The position numbers and the translations under genes are program-made. The notes beneath the pieces are model-generated. The model did not search any database and was not told the origin of the DNA. It saw only the letters and a list, made by a program, of their open reading frames with translations. A stretch of 64,000 bases of DNA. Source: an uncultured Clostridia bacterium. GTDB taxonomy: Bacteria > Bacillota > Clostridia > Oscillospirales > Ruminococcaceae. Shown in pieces: positions 8,076-17,559 of this stretch; positions within the stretch are counted from its first letter, which is position 1; every line of letters starts with the position of its first letter. The stretch is taken from positions 1 through 64,000 of the forward strand of contig CALXBC010000006.1 of NCBI GenBank assembly GCA_944386455.1, given 5' to 3'.

Positions 8076-10688
8076 TCACTCCTGTGCTTTGACGCTTTCG
8101 GCCAGATTGCCGCGGGAAACCTGCCGGGCGGGATACAGAACCGCCAAAAGCCCCAGCAGGACGCAGACGGCGGCACTGGCCGCCAGCAGCCATACGGACA
8201 GGTGCTCCGTCCAGTCTTTTAATGGAAGGAGAGAGCTGTTCAGACACAACAGCAGCCCCAGTATCCCCAGCACTGCCGAAACAGCGCCGTACAGCCCGCC
8301 TTCATATAAAAGCATCCGCAGCAGCTGTCCCCGGGTCATCCCGACTGCCCGCAGCATGGCAAATTCCCGCCGCCTGCTGTAGATCCGGCTGCTCATGGCA
8401 TTGTACAGCCCCACAATTCCTAAAACAGTGACGCAGCCTGCCAGCAGGAATACATTGGCAAAATTGACCCGGTTTTCCTGCTTCCTGGCCTCGACCTTTT
8501 CCCTGCGGCTGGAGAGCTCCATGCCGGAATAGGACAGGGCAATGGTCTCCAGTTTTTTCTCCGCTTCCGCCAGGTCGGCGTCCTCCGCAGTGTAAATCGA
8601 CAGATTAAAAAAGCTGTATGGAAATCCCCATTCTGTCAGTACCGTGTCCCCGAAAATGATGCCGGGTCCATCAAAGGGATCTGTTACATTCTTCAGAATC
8701 CCGCCGATCTTCACGGTTTTCTCCGTCCGCTTCGGCTCTTTGGTTTCGTCAGGCTGTTCCAGCAGGGTAAACAGCAGGCTGTCCCCCTCCTGAAATGCGG
8801 TGTTGGTATAGATTTTTGTCCCTTCCGGTGCATTCTTTACGTTTTCGCCAACATAATATTTATTGATTTGGGTTTTGGTACTGGCTTCAGTAAACCCATA
8901 GTCCGGCAGTACCAGCAAAATCTCGTCCCCCCGCATCACGGCGTCCACGTCAAACGCTGCATTTTGGTCTGCTTTCAGCTGCTCCAGTGCTTCCCGGTTG
9001 TAGAGCGCAGACTTCATGACGACGCTGCAGCTCCCGTCAGGGAACCCGCAGCTTTGGTTCTCGGAGTCGGTCAGCATTTCGGTAATGCTTCTGGAAAGAT
9101 CATACATCAGATATTCGTCGTATTTCTCTTTGGGGAAGGAACAGAAAAATTTTGGAGTAATGGCAGTCACAGCCTGATGGCTGCCGAGCTGCTCGCGGCA
9201 GACCTGCTGGATTCCCGCGGGATTGGGCGGGTCATCCTCTTCTCCCCGATAGAACGGAAAATCAAAGTGACGGACAAAGTAGTTGCTGTGCCTAATTGTA
9301 AAATCCGCAATTTTTTCGCTGTAGAAGCTGTCGTTCCAGCCATCAGTCAGGACAGCCAGCAGATTGACTGCAAACAGACAGAGCGCAAGACTCAGGGCTG
9401 AGATCACGATCCGCACCTTGCCGTCCTTGACGCAGCGGAGCATCAGCCGCAGCGGGGTGGACTTTGCCCGTTTGAACAGCACTGTTTTCTTTTTTCCGCC
9501 GGCTGCTTCCTGGATGAGGGAAACCCGGCCGGCGCGGAGAGCGGGAATCAGAGCAGCCACCAGAACGCAGACAAAGGCCACGGCCGGTGCAATCGCCAGA
9601 GCAGGCCACCAGAACGCATAGATCAGCTCCAGTCCGCTGGCCAGTGCAAACAGCCGGATCACGCCCACAGACAGCGGAATGCCTGCCGCGATCCCGATCG
9701 GCGTGCCGATCAGCCAGATGAGAAAGGCTTCTGCGAATATCACGCCTCTGGCCTGTGCTTTTGTGGCGCCCACTGTCCGCAGCAGGGCAAGCTGCTGCCT
9801 CCGCTTTTCGATCCCTGCCAGAAAGGCGTTGAAGATGATCCCCAGTATCACAAAGGCGACAGCGATGATACCGATGATAGTCCAGTCTGCATTGGTGGCT
9901 GCTTCGGAATAGTATGTTGCGCCTTGGACGAGGACATCCAATTCCGATTTGACCATCGTGTTGGGAGAATAACCAGCATTCAGCCGTTCCAGATGGGAGC
10001 GGATTGTGTCGATATCCTCAAGCTCAGTGCCTGCCAGCCAGATCGGGCGGAGGAGCCCGGTCATGCTTTGGGCTGTTTCCTCCGTCACCAGCCCCGACAC
10101 CGGAAGGAAGAACTCGTCCGGCAGTTCCTGGTGAACATCTCTGCCCAGTTCGTCCCAGTAGACGCTGTAATTCTCCAGCAGGCCGGTCAGGCGGAACGTT
10201 TTGGTTTGCTCCGTCCCATCCATTGCGGTAAACGGGATTTCAATGCTGTCTCCCGGGACTGCCTCGATGGCAAGACGGGTGAGGGCAGAACGCTCCAGCG
10301 CGATCTCGTCCGCTTTTTCGGGGAAGCTGCCTTCGGACAGGCGCAGGCGGGCGGTATGAATAGCGTCCTCGTCAGCTGTCCCGATCTGGACGGGAATCTC
10401 CCCGCGCTTCGGGGCGGCAGTCCCTGCGATCTGAAACGTTCCCATCAGGGACAGGTCTTCATCCTCCCGGATCCTGGATTCGATGGTGCTGTCAAGACCG
10501 GTGATGACAAACAGCTGTTCGCCGTATTTGCGGTATTTGTCCTCTGCGTTCATCCGCAGCGTGCTGCTGAAGGTGAAGCAGGAAAAGATCATGAACATGA
10601 CGGACAGGGCTACTGCCGCTGTCAGCAGAGCCGATGTCCTGCGGCGGAAGCACAAGCTCCGCCAGGCAAGGCGGAAGCTCTGTCTCAT
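8076..10688 (-). CDS. ABC transporter permease, FtsX/MacB type, two FtsX domains
   Basis: 870 residues. One membrane segment at residues about 16-38 is followed by a large outer domain, then an FtsX block of three helices at about 265-395. A second outer domain follows, and a second FtsX block at about 750-865 containing [19 protein letters not shown]. This is the layout of clostridial exporters of peptides or lipids and of bacitracin-resistance-like permeases. It starts 4 bp inside the end of the ATPase gene, so they are coupled and should form one complex in the membrane. The substrate cannot be told. GC content is high (over 55% in places), unlike the AT-rich genes to its left. Confidence 0.85.
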   Translation of the reverse strand: MRQSFRLAWRSLCFRRRTSALLTAAVALSVMFMIFSCFTFSSTLRMNAEDKYRKYGEQLFVITGLDSTIESRIREDEDLSLMGTFQIAGTAAPKRGEIPVQIGTADEDAIHTARLRLSEGSFPEKADEIALERSALTRLAIEAVPGDSIEIPFTAMDGTEQTKTFRLTGLLENYSVYWDELGRDVHQELPDEFFLPVSGLVTEETAQSMTGLLRPIWLAGTELEDIDTIRSHLERLNAGYSPNTMVKSELDVLVQGATYYSEAATNADWTIIGIIAVAFVILGIIFNAFLAGIEKRRQQLALLRTVGATKAQARGVIFAEAFLIWLIGTPIGIAAGIPLSVGVIRLFALASGLELIYAFWWPALAIAPAVAFVCVLVAALIPALRAGRVSLIQEAAGGKKKTVLFKRAKSTPLRLMLRCVKDGKVRIVISALSLALCLFAVNLLAVLTDGWNDSFYSEKIADFTIRHSNYFVRHFDFPFYRGEEDDPPNPAGIQQVCREQLGSHQAVTAITPKFFCSFPKEKYDEYLMYDLSRSITEMLTDSENQSCGFPDGSCSVVMKSALYNREALEQLKADQNAAFDVDAVMRGDEILLVLPDYGFTEASTKTQINKYYVGENVKNAPEGTKIYTNTAFQEGDSLLFTLLEQPDETKEPKRTEKTVKIGGILKNVTDPFDGPGIIFGDTVLTEWGFPYSFFNLSIYTAEDADLAEAEKKLETIALSYSGMELSSRREKVEARKQENRVNFANVFLLAGCVTVLGIVGLYNAMSSRIYSRRREFAMLRAVGMTRGQLLRMLLYEGGLYGAVSAVLGILGLLLCLNSSLLPLKDWTEHLSVWLLAASAAVCVLLGLLAVLYPARQVSRGNLAESVKAQE

Positions 10689-11371
10689 ACCGCCACCCCC
10701 GTATCAGAAGCAACCAGCCCGTCCTCGATGGTGACGATGCGGTCGGCCTGTTGTGCGATCTCGGCGTCGTGTGTGACCATGATGACGGTCTGGCCGAACT
10801 TACGGCGGGATTCGTCCAGCAGGCGCAGGACTTCCTCGCCAGATTTTTTATCAAGGTTCCCGGTGGGCTCGTCCGCAAGGATGACCGCAGGCTTGGCGGC
10901 AAGCGCGCGGGCAATGGCGACCCGCTGCTGCTGTCCGCCCGAGAGCTGGCCGGACAGGTGGGTGAGGCGGTCGGAAAGCCCCAGCGTCCCGATCACTTCG
11001 TCTATGTATGCCTTGTCCTGCTTTTGATGATCCAGATCCAGCGGCAGCATGATATTCTGCCAGGCGGTCAGCTCGGGGAGCAGGTTGAAAAACTGGAACA
11101 CAAAGCCGATCCTGCGGCGGCGCAGCAGGGTGCGCTGTTTGTCACTGATCCCGTAGAGGTTTTTCCCCTCTACCAGCACCTGTCCGTTTGTCGGCTCGTC
11201 CAGCCCGCCCAGCAGATGCAGCAGGGTGGACTTGCCTGAGCCGGAACGCCCCACCACCGCGGTGAAGCTGCCTGCCTCAAACTGCAGGCTGCAGTCCCGA
11301 AGAGCATGGACGGTGTTCTCTTTTTTTCCGTAGGTTTTAGATAGCGATACCGTTTCAATGACTGGATTCAT
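10685..11371 (-). CDS. ABC transporter ATP-binding protein, LolD/MacB family
   Basis: 228 residues, normal length. Walker [10 protein letters not shown] at about 43-51, signature LSGGQQQRV at about 143-151, Walker B VILADEP and H-loop VTHD are all present. It powers the FtsX-type permease encoded directly after it. GGAGG in the leader comes from the end of a truncated older ATPase gene whose frame overlaps this start. No two-component genes stand beside it, so its inducer is unknown. Confidence 0.9.
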   Translation of the reverse strand: MNPVIETVSLSKTYGKKENTVHALRDCSLQFEAGSFTAVVGRSGSGKSTLLHLLGGLDEPTNGQVLVEGKNLYGISDKQRTLLRRRRIGFVFQFFNLLPELTAWQNIMLPLDLDHQKQDKAYIDEVIGTLGLSDRLTHLSGQLSGGQQQRVAIARALAAKPAVILADEPTGNLDKKSGEEVLRLLDESRRKFGQTVIMVTHDAEIAQQADRIVTIEDGLVASDTGVAV

Positions 11372-11478
11372 CTGTACTTCCTCCTTGTGTATCGTTGATG
11401 ATTTTTCCGTCTTTCAGTTCGATCTGCCTGCTGCACATTTTGGCTATTTGAGGATTGTGCGTCACGATGATGATAGAT
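11355..11478 (-). pseudogene. 3' remnant of a second ABC ATPase gene
   Basis: Reading from 11478 downward, the frame encodes SSIIIVTHNPQIAKMCSRQI and then [20 protein letters not shown] with a stop at 11355. This is the H-loop and C-terminal tail typical of MacB-type ATPases. The part with the Walker motifs and signature is missing. It overlaps the start of the intact ATPase gene by 17 bp. Confidence 0.7.
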
Positions 11479-11503
11479 GAGCCTCCACATATCGGATACA
11501 AAA

Positions 11504-11535
11504 AGGCAGCCGGCTTTTAAAACAACCGGCTGCCT
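11504..11535 (-). terminator. Terminator, minus strand
   Basis: AGGCAGCCGG at 11504-11513 pairs with CCGGCTGCCT at 11526-11535. On the minus strand the stem is followed by TTTTTG. No intact minus-strand gene lies directly upstream of it, so the gene it served may be gone. Confidence 0.6.
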
Positions 11536-11881
11536 GAATGACGAAGTTTCTCCGGTTGCTGGGAACCTTTGAATGAGTTCGGTTTAGACATTTTTATAAT
11601 AATATTATATTACAAAGTACTGGCGTAATCTATTGTTAATTGGTATAATAAATTTTATGTTTTTTGTTTATATTTAATTCAGTAGCCTGTCTGGTACTTT
11701 CCGAGGCATTTGAAAAGGAGACGGATCAGTCTAGGCTGTCATTTGCGGCTTTACAGGATAAAGAATATAGTCCGGATATGACTTGTTTAGCAAAAAAGAT
11801 TGTCGGTTTTATCTGACAAATTTTTGACAAATTATCAGTACATGTCTGTGAAAATCAACATTGGACTGTCGGATATAACAT
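11536..11881. other. Intergenic stretch, no supported gene
   Basis: AT-rich DNA between the ABC remnant and the aldolase gene. The only readable frame is 11652-11816 on the plus strand (54 codons, with SEAFEKETDQ and CLAKKIVGFI). It has no start or ribosome site and may be a gene remnant. Confidence 0.4.
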
Positions 11882-11923
11882 TCCCCTCCTGATGCAAGGC
11901 TTTATGCTGTATCAGGAGGGGAT
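11882..11923 (-). terminator. Terminator of the aldolase-kinase operon
   Basis: TCCCCTCCTGAT pairs with ATCAGGAGGGGA, extended by AACAT and TGTT outside one mismatch. It lies just past the stop of the aldolase gene. Confidence 0.65.
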
Positions 11924-11941
11924 GTTTACTAAAATGACATT

Positions 11942-12589
11942 TTACTTTTTGGGCACAGTTTCCCAGTCTTTCAAAAACCGATCGATTCCACTGGCAGTCA
12001 GCGGATGATTGATCATCTGCATAATGACTTTGTATGGAATAGTTGCAATGTCGCAGCCCGCTTTTGCTGCCTCGATCACATGGATTGGATGTCGGATGCT
12101 GGCAGCAATGATTTTAGTTTCGATATCATGCACCGCAAAAATTTCTGCGATGTCATGAATCAAGATCATACCGTCGCTGCCGATATCATCCAGCCTGCCC
12201 AAAAACGGGCTGACATAGGTCGCCCCCGCTCTAGCAGCCAACAACGCCTGCGCGGCGGAAAAAATTAGGGTAACATTGGTGTGAATTCCCTTTTTGGTCA
12301 AAATATTAACTGCTTTTAATCCTTCGGCACACATTGGGATTTTGATCACAATATTCTCGTTGATTTTTGCCAGTTCCAATGCTTCCTTTACCATTTTTTC
12401 ATGTTCCAGAGAGACAACTTCTGCTGAAATCGGGCCGTTGACGATCGTTGTAATTTCTTTGACAACTTCGGCAAAAACCCGTCCTTCTTTTGCAATCAAG
12501 GAAGGGTTTGTGGTGACGCCGCAAATCACCCCCAGTTCATTGGCTTCCCTGATTTCGTTTACATTTGCGGTGTCGATGAACAGCTTCAT
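11942..12589 (-). CDS. fsa: Fructose-6-phosphate aldolase / transaldolase-like protein
   Basis: 215 residues, the size of the short transaldolase (TalC/FSA) family. MKLFIDTAN at the start, [14 protein letters not shown] (residues 23-36) and the Schiff-base lysine in IVIKIP (Lys83) fit the active site. Transaldolases and FSA cannot be separated by eye; either would act on fructose 6-phosphate or sedoheptulose 7-phosphate in the cytoplasm. It is cotranscribed with the ROK kinase gene 15 bp upstream and stands opposite a ROK regulator and a SIS isomerase, so it probably serves a dedicated sugar-phosphate route. Confidence 0.85.
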   Translation of the reverse strand: MKLFIDTANVNEIREANELGVICGVTTNPSLIAKEGRVFAEVVKEITTIVNGPISAEVVSLEHEKMVKEALELAKINENIVIKIPMCAEGLKAVNILTKKGIHTNVTLIFSAAQALLAARAGATYVSPFLGRLDDIGSDGMILIHDIAEIFAVHDIETKIIAASIRHPIHVIEAAKAGCDIATIPYKVIMQMINHPLTASGIDRFLKDWETVPKK

Positions 12590-12604
12590 ATATGATTCCT
12601 CCAG

Positions 12605-13579
12605 TTAAATATTGGAAATACCGAGCGATACGGACAGCGCGGCAATATCGCCGACCTGTTCTCCAAGTGCGCTTGGCAATATCTGACAATTTTGAAACGG
12701 CACCGGCAGACATTCTCGCCGCATAACCATTTCCATGCTCTCTGCAAGGAGATGCCGGCTTCTGGCATAAATACTGCCAATCACAATAACTTCTAAATTT
12801 AATATATCAACCAAGATGCTGAGCGCTTGTCCGAGTTTTTCACCGCTGATGTGGTAAATTTCCCGGCAAAGTGTATCCCCTTCATCCGCCAGATCCCCGA
12901 TTTTTTTGGCTGTAATTGCTTCAAGAGAACCGCACCGCTCCAGCAATGCGGGCTTTTCACCCTTTCCGAGGGATTCCAGCACTTTTGTGCGGCCGAGCTG
13001 TGCGATTCCTCCACCGCTGCAGTATCCTTCCACAGAGCCGATTTTACCATACCCTGCCGGCCCCTGCTGCGTTAGACGAACGTGACCGATCTCTCCCGCC
13101 ATGTCGTTTGTGCCGACATAAAGCTGATTATTCAGGATCAGTCCGGCACCCAGTCCGGTGCCAAACGTCAGATACGCCATATTATGAGATCCTTTGCCGG
13201 CGCCGTATTTCCATTCTGCAACGGCACAAGCGTTGGCGTCATTCTGCAGATAGCAAGGCAGATGATATCGCTTCCTGAAAAAGTCCGCCACGGGAACATC
13301 GTCCCACCCCGGCAGGTTAGGGGGGGACAGAATACGTCCTTCTTTGGAGTTAAGCGGTCCGCCGCAGGAAATGCCGATCCCCTTCAAATCCTCCGGTTTT
13401 AGATGAAGGGATGTCATTTGTGTTTCCAGAGAGGAACCATAAAGGGAAAGCATTTTATCCGGCTGCATAGGAATGGTGGCGAACTGTTCTTTGGAAAGAA
13501 TTTCCCAATGGTCTCCTGAAAGACGGCCGATCACCACAGCACTTTTGGTTCCTCCGATATCGATTCCGGCTGTAATCAA
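12605..13579 (-). CDS. ROK family sugar kinase
   Basis: 324 residues. The ATP-binding DIGGTK is at residues 7-12, the catalytic Asp is in NDANACAV (Asp114), and AGEIGHVRL follows near residue 160. The cysteine-rich zinc motif usual in ROK proteins (CxCGxxGCxE) is absent; the same place reads GKIGSVEGYCSGGG. This fits the zinc-less group of ROK kinases. The sugar is unknown. The gene is divergent from the ROK regulator gene, with 130 bp between them. Confidence 0.85.
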   Translation of the reverse strand: MITAGIDIGGTKSAVVIGRLSGDHWEILSKEQFATIPMQPDKMLSLYGSSLETQMTSLHLKPEDLKGIGISCGGPLNSKEGRILSPPNLPGWDDVPVADFFRKRYHLPCYLQNDANACAVAEWKYGAGKGSHNMAYLTFGTGLGAGLILNNQLYVGTNDMAGEIGHVRLTQQGPAGYGKIGSVEGYCSGGGIAQLGRTKVLESLGKGEKPALLERCGSLEAITAKKIGDLADEGDTLCREIYHISGEKLGQALSILVDILNLEVIVIGSIYARSRHLLAESMEMVMRRECLPVPFQNCQILPSALGEQVGDIAALSVSLGISNI

Positions 13580-13671
13580 GTGCTCACATCCTTTTATTAG
13601 TTTAATTAAGAAAATACGTTATTATCATAATGCATTTTTATCTTTTTGTCAATGGTTTGGGGAAAAAGGTA

Positions 13672-13700
13672 TTGCAAAAAAAACTCAAAAATGTTAGACT
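13672..13700 (+). promoter_or_regulatory. Promoter of the ROK regulator gene
   Basis: TTGCAA at 13672-13677, 17 bp, then TAGACT at 13695-13700 preceded by TG. Transcription would begin near 13707, which argues against the ATG at 13710 as the start codon. Confidence 0.5.
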
Positions 13701-13751
13701 ATAAAAGCAATGATGAAGTTGGCAAAAAATACAGAGGTGAGAGGGTGCGTT

Positions 13752-14960
13752 TTGGAGATAAATCATCGTTCCGGAATGAAAGCGGAAAATCAACGGCACA
13801 TTCTTAATTTAATCAATAAACATCCCAGCTTTCGCGCGGCGCTGGCTACAGAGCTGGGACTGACGCAGGCGGCAGTCAGTCTGTTGACGGAGGAACTGAT
13901 CCAGGATGAAATCATTGGCCCGGCCGAAATCGGCGCAGCGGGACCAATGGTCGGAAGACGACCGGAAATATTGGATATCCGCGCGGACTGGGGTGCGATT
14001 GTGGGAATCAGTATCGACCGCAGTCAAGTGACGATCGGGATCGTGGATCTTAAGGGAAATGCCATAACAGAAAATACTCTTTTGCCTGTGAAAGAAGATT
14101 ATGAGGATACGATCAGACAGATCGGTTCAGCTGTCAAAAAAATGCTGGCACAGATGAAGGGACAGATCCATTTTGTCATAGGAGCCGGCGTTGCGATTCC
14201 GGGCCCTATGGATTTAAAAAGCGGAAGCATTTTGGAACCGCCGGGCTTTCCTGCCAGTTGGTATCATCTCCCGATTGCGGTACTGCTGGAAAAACAGCTG
14301 GGATTTCCCGTCTATGCGGAGCACAATTCCCGTGCGTTGGCTCAGGCCGAGATCTGCTTAGGTGCTGGAGAACGATATTCCCATTTTATGATTCTCAATG
14401 TCAATGCAGGGATTGGATCTGGATTGGTACTGAATGGTAAGGTCTATACCGGTGCACATGGCATTGGCTGTGAGATCGGTCATATGTCGGTGGAACGCGG
14501 CGGCCGGATTTGTTTCTGTGGCCGTCGGGGCTGCTTGGAACAGTATGCGTCGGCTGCGGCCGTACTCCATGAGGTGAATCGAATCTGCCCGGATATCCAT
14601 ACTTGGACCGAACTGATTGATCGTGCCTATAACGGCAATCAGATTTGCTGCGACTTTTTAGAACAGGCGGCCTCTTATTTTGGCGAGGTGATTCGAAATG
14701 TGATGAGCTTATGTGATCTTGAAGCGGTTTTCTTTACCGGACAGATTGCATATAGAGGAGAACTGATCCTTAAGCTGATTCGGGAGAAAGCACAAAAAAA
14801 CGCTGTGGCTCAGATGGGAAAACTGCCTGAAATTGCGTTGTCGTCGATTCCAGGAAATCCTTATTTAGTATCAAGTGCGTCAATTTTAATTTACAAATTA
14901 TACAATCAGCCCCTGTTTTTTTATGAAAAAAATATCGAGCGAAAAAAAGGAAAGGAATGA
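13752..14960 (+). CDS. ROK family transcriptional regulator (NagC/Mlc/XylR type)
   Basis: About 402 residues from TTG 13752, chosen because GAGGG lies 6 nt before it and the promoter would place ATG 13710 at the very 5' end of the mRNA; ATG 13776 is another option. An N-terminal winged helix-turn-helix (LTQAAVSLLTEELI) is followed by a ROK domain with the complete zinc motif CFCGRRGCLEQ and an EIGHMSVE ligand site. It probably represses or activates the divergent kinase-aldolase genes and the SIS gene after it in response to a sugar or its phosphate. The isomerase starts 6 bp after its stop codon. Confidence 0.85.
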   Translation: MEINHRSGMKAENQRHILNLINKHPSFRAALATELGLTQAAVSLLTEELIQDEIIGPAEIGAAGPMVGRRPEILDIRADWGAIVGISIDRSQVTIGIVDLKGNAITENTLLPVKEDYEDTIRQIGSAVKKMLAQMKGQIHFVIGAGVAIPGPMDLKSGSILEPPGFPASWYHLPIAVLLEKQLGFPVYAEHNSRALAQAEICLGAGERYSHFMILNVNAGIGSGLVLNGKVYTGAHGIGCEIGHMSVERGGRICFCGRRGCLEQYASAAAVLHEVNRICPDIHTWTELIDRAYNGNQICCDFLEQAASYFGEVIRNVMSLCDLEAVFFTGQIAYRGELILKLIREKAQKNAVAQMGKLPEIALSSIPGNPYLVSSASILIYKLYNQPLFFYEKNIERKKGKE

Positions 14961-14966
14961 TACGAA

Positions 14967-15566
14967 ATGGAATATTTTCCCGATGATCTGTCTTTAGAGG
15001 CTGTGTACCCGGAATGGGAAAAAGCAGTTGAAGCGGCAGTGATCTGTTATCAAAACGGCGGCAAGATTTTGACTTGTGGAAATGGTGGCAGTGCGTCGGA
15101 CAGCGAACACATCGTCGGAGAACTGATGAAGGGTTTTTTGAAGAAGAGGCCGGTTGACAATGAACTTGCGCAAAAGTTAGGACCCAAGTTGGCCGGTTCG
15201 CTGCAAATGGGACTGCCGGCAATTTCGCTGGTTTCTCAAAGCGCTATCATGACTGCAGTGATGAACGATTTGGGCGCCGATGCCGTATATGCACAGCAAG
15301 TGATGAGTCTTGGCAAAACAGGAGATATTCTGATCGGCATCAGTACCTCCGGAAATGCGGAGAATGTTTGCCAAGCATTCCAGACGGCAAAAGCAAAGGA
15401 TATGGTGTGTATCGCACTGACAGGGCAATCGGACAGCAGAATGAGCGGTCTGGCGGACATCACGCTACGGGCGCCCGCACAGTCTACACCGAAAGTACAG
15501 GAATACCATATCAGGTTGTATCACGCATTTTGTGCGGCTGTGGAAGCCCGTTTTTTTCCGGTTTGA
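14967..15566 (+). CDS. SIS domain sugar-phosphate isomerase, GmhA-like
   Basis: 199 residues, the length of phosphoheptose isomerases (GmhA). CGNGGSASDSEHIVGEL at residues about 31-47 and GISTSGNAENV at about 119-129 are the two sugar-phosphate binding motifs, and a GmhA-like insertion (residues 55-80) is present. No heptose pathway genes lie nearby, so the substrate may be another phosphosugar; the adjacent kinase and transaldolase-like genes suggest a ketose or heptulose phosphate. AAAGGAA precedes the ATG. Confidence 0.8.
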   Translation: MEYFPDDLSLEAVYPEWEKAVEAAVICYQNGGKILTCGNGGSASDSEHIVGELMKGFLKKRPVDNELAQKLGPKLAGSLQMGLPAISLVSQSAIMTAVMNDLGADAVYAQQVMSLGKTGDILIGISTSGNAENVCQAFQTAKAKDMVCIALTGQSDSRMSGLADITLRAPAQSTPKVQEYHIRLYHAFCAAVEARFFPV

Positions 15567-15671
15567 CTGAACCTGAAAGATTGGCACTGCCAGTTTCAGA
15601 AAATTTTTCCGTCTGGCCGGAAATTGTTCCTTGCGTCTATGTAATTGGTACATTTTGACTGAAAATAGCAA

Positions 15672-15712
15672 AACAGGAGCCACGGGTGTCTAAGATACCT
15701 GCGGCTCCTGTT
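15672..15712 (+). terminator. Terminator-like hairpin after the SIS gene
   Basis: AACAGGAGCC at 15672-15681 pairs with GGCTCCTGTT at 15703-15712. The T-run is weak. Confidence 0.5.
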
Positions 15713-15786
15713 AATATTGTTTGGGATTTTGCTTCATTAGAAGAAGTTTTCTTTCAAACTTCCGGCTGTTTGAGTAGCAGTCGCTT

Positions 15787-15819
15787 CTCGAAAAATGCAG
15801 TAATCTGCGTTTTTTCGAG
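15787..15819. terminator. Hairpin between the SIS and YitT genes
   Basis: CTCGAAAAATGCAG and CTGCGTTTTTTCGAG form a nearly perfect stem with a TAAT loop. It may end minus-strand transcription of the YitT gene. Apart from this and the previous hairpin, 15567-15896 shows nothing. Confidence 0.45.
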
Positions 15820-15896
15820 GATAAGATCATTTTTTAGGACAAAATGCTTATCATAGATTTAAAAAAATACTTTTGTAAAGAATCGATGATCATGAA

Positions 15897-16799
15897 TCAA
15901 TCATTGGGGCGCTGATAAAAGTTGCCGTTGATCCGCTGCGTTTTGATGACATTGATAAAAGCGTGCGGATCAATTTTCTTTATGATCTTGATCATTTTTT
16001 TCACCTGATTGGACGCAATAACGGTATAGAGCATGGTGCGGGGATTCCCGTTGTACAAGCCGGTCCCGTGGAACAATGTGGCGCTGTGATGCGTCAGTTC
16101 TTTCAAGTCCTCATAAATCTGTTCAGATTTATCTGAAATGATAAACAGTGTCGATCTTTTATACCGAACGTCCAACATTTTGACGACCTGAGTGGATGCA
16201 AACTGAAAAATAATAGAATAAAGAGCCTTGTCCCATCCAAACAGCAATCCTGCGATCACAAGCATTGCAGCATTACCGATCAGAATATAATTCCAGGCAT
16301 CGATATTGAGCTTTTCTGATAAGGCAACTGCTATAAAGTCGGTTCCGCCGCTGGTTGCACGGGCAAACAGGCAAAGCCCGATAGAAACGCCGTTTATGAT
16401 ACCGCCGAATATACATATGAGAAGTATATCGTCTGTTATTGGCATGGAAGGAATCAGGTCGGTGAGAATACTTGTCAGTACGATCATCAAGCAAGAGTAA
16501 ATAGTAAAGCGCTTTCCGATGAAACGATAACTAATCACAGCGGGGATGAGATTCAGAAGAAAGTTGATGACAGAAAATGGCAAATAAAGATGGAAATAAG
16601 ACTGCATGGTACGCTGGAGCAACAGTGTCAGACCATTAAATCCGCCCGGGAACAGACTCCCGGCGTCAACGAAGCTTTTGATATTGATCGCCATGATAAC
16701 AGAAGCAACTGTAATCAGCAAAAGACGGAAAATATGCTCCCGGATTGTAAGAGGGATCAGATCCTCAAGATCCAGCCGGTTGGTGTTTGAATTTTTCAT
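15897..16799 (-). CDS. YitT family membrane protein
   Basis: 300 residues. Five or six hydrophobic segments between residues 20 and 190, including the FPGGFNGLTLLLQR loop and SIGLCLFARATSGGTDF typical of the DUF161 part, are followed by a cytoplasmic DUF2179 domain with the LFHGTGLYNG motif at about 240. Most Firmicutes have several paralogs. The role is unclear; transport or small-ligand sensing has been proposed for the family. A TATAAT on the minus strand lies about 100 bp upstream of the start. Confidence 0.85.
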   Translation of the reverse strand: MKNSNTNRLDLEDLIPLTIREHIFRLLLITVASVIMAINIKSFVDAGSLFPGGFNGLTLLLQRTMQSYFHLYLPFSVINFLLNLIPAVISYRFIGKRFTIYSCLMIVLTSILTDLIPSMPITDDILLICIFGGIINGVSIGLCLFARATSGGTDFIAVALSEKLNIDAWNYILIGNAAMLVIAGLLFGWDKALYSIIFQFASTQVVKMLDVRYKRSTLFIISDKSEQIYEDLKELTHHSATLFHGTGLYNGNPRTMLYTVIASNQVKKMIKIIKKIDPHAFINVIKTQRINGNFYQRPND

Positions 16800-17186
16800 G
16801 ACACTTTTCCTCTTTATTTAAAATATTTTGAGTTTGCCAAGAAGTTCCGGCAGAGGCAGCAATCATATTGACTGCCGATGAAAGCTTTACAGTTTATTTT
16901 ATTATACCATAAAACGAACAAATAGAACATATCTTTATCAAAGGTGATTTCGATTATAACAGGATGCTCATATTCGGATTTCCGCCATTAAATAAACAGG
17001 TGCTTTTTGTGATATCTGCATTGATGGAGCATATGTTATGCAGGAAGGCATCTTGTATTCACCATACAAGTACGTCGCACTGCTATTGATCTCGACACAG
17101 TGCTTACAAATCCGGCAAAACGGATGCGTATTCGACAAAAGTGAAAATAACTATAAGATTTTACCAGGAACAATGAAAAATTTTTA
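16800..17186. other. Intergenic stretch without a supported gene
   Basis: AT-rich DNA between the divergent YitT gene and the B12 operon. It holds a minus-strand -10 sequence (TATAAT, near 16905) that could serve the YitT gene. A short open frame at 17038-17298 runs into the riboswitch and is not credible as a gene. Confidence 0.5.
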
Positions 17187-17214
17187 TTGCATTATGGAAT
17201 CACTGTGTTATAAT
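17187..17214 (+). promoter_or_regulatory. Promoter of the B12 operon
   Basis: TTGCAT at 17187-17192, 16 bp, TATAAT at 17209-17214. Transcription would start near 17221, directly before the riboswitch. Confidence 0.6.
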
Positions 17215-17220
17215 AAAACT

Positions 17221-17450
17221 ATAAAAATGAATAACCGCAATATGGATCTACAATTGGGAAGAAACGGTGAAAAGCCGTCGCAACAGCCATTACTGTGATT
17301 GATGATGAAAAGGACACAGGCCATTGGGGCAGCATGCTCTGAGAAGGCGTCCTTTTTCGGTATATCCGTAAGTCATAAGCCAGGAAACCAGTCATATTGC
17401 TCAGGACAAAGCAGTTACCTTTGGGCAATGGAAGGGTAGGGCTAAAAATC
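17221..17450 (+). promoter_or_regulatory. Cobalamin riboswitch
   Basis: The conserved parts occur in order: TTGGGAAGAAACGGTGAAAAG near 17254, GCCGTCGCAACAGCC, TTACTGTGA near 17290, and a B12-box-like AAGCCAGGAAACCAGTC at about 17377-17393, then a pairing region to about 17440. The following genes encode vitamin uptake and corrinoid enzymes, as expected. The usual effect of this class is to shut the operon down when adenosylcobalamin is plentiful. The exact ends are approximate. Confidence 0.85.
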
Positions 17451-17559
17451 AAGTGATTCCTTTCACCTCATAAAATTGTTGAGTAAATGCTTTCTCCTGT
17501 ATGGGAGCGGGCATTTTTTCTTTATCCTGAAAAAAGTTTGATTAAGGATGTGACGTCTT

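Noticed and set aside
9924-11027. Long plus-strand open frame (367 codons) across the ABC exporter genes
   Set aside because: It is antisense to clearly homologous permease and ATPase genes; a by-product of their high GC content and codon pattern.
11652-11816. 54-codon open frame upstream of the aldolase terminator
   Set aside because: No start codon with a ribosome site and no recognised product; kept only as a possible remnant.
17038-17298. Possible 86-codon gene before ecfT
   Set aside because: It overlaps the promoter and the first part of the cobalamin riboswitch and has no ribosome site.
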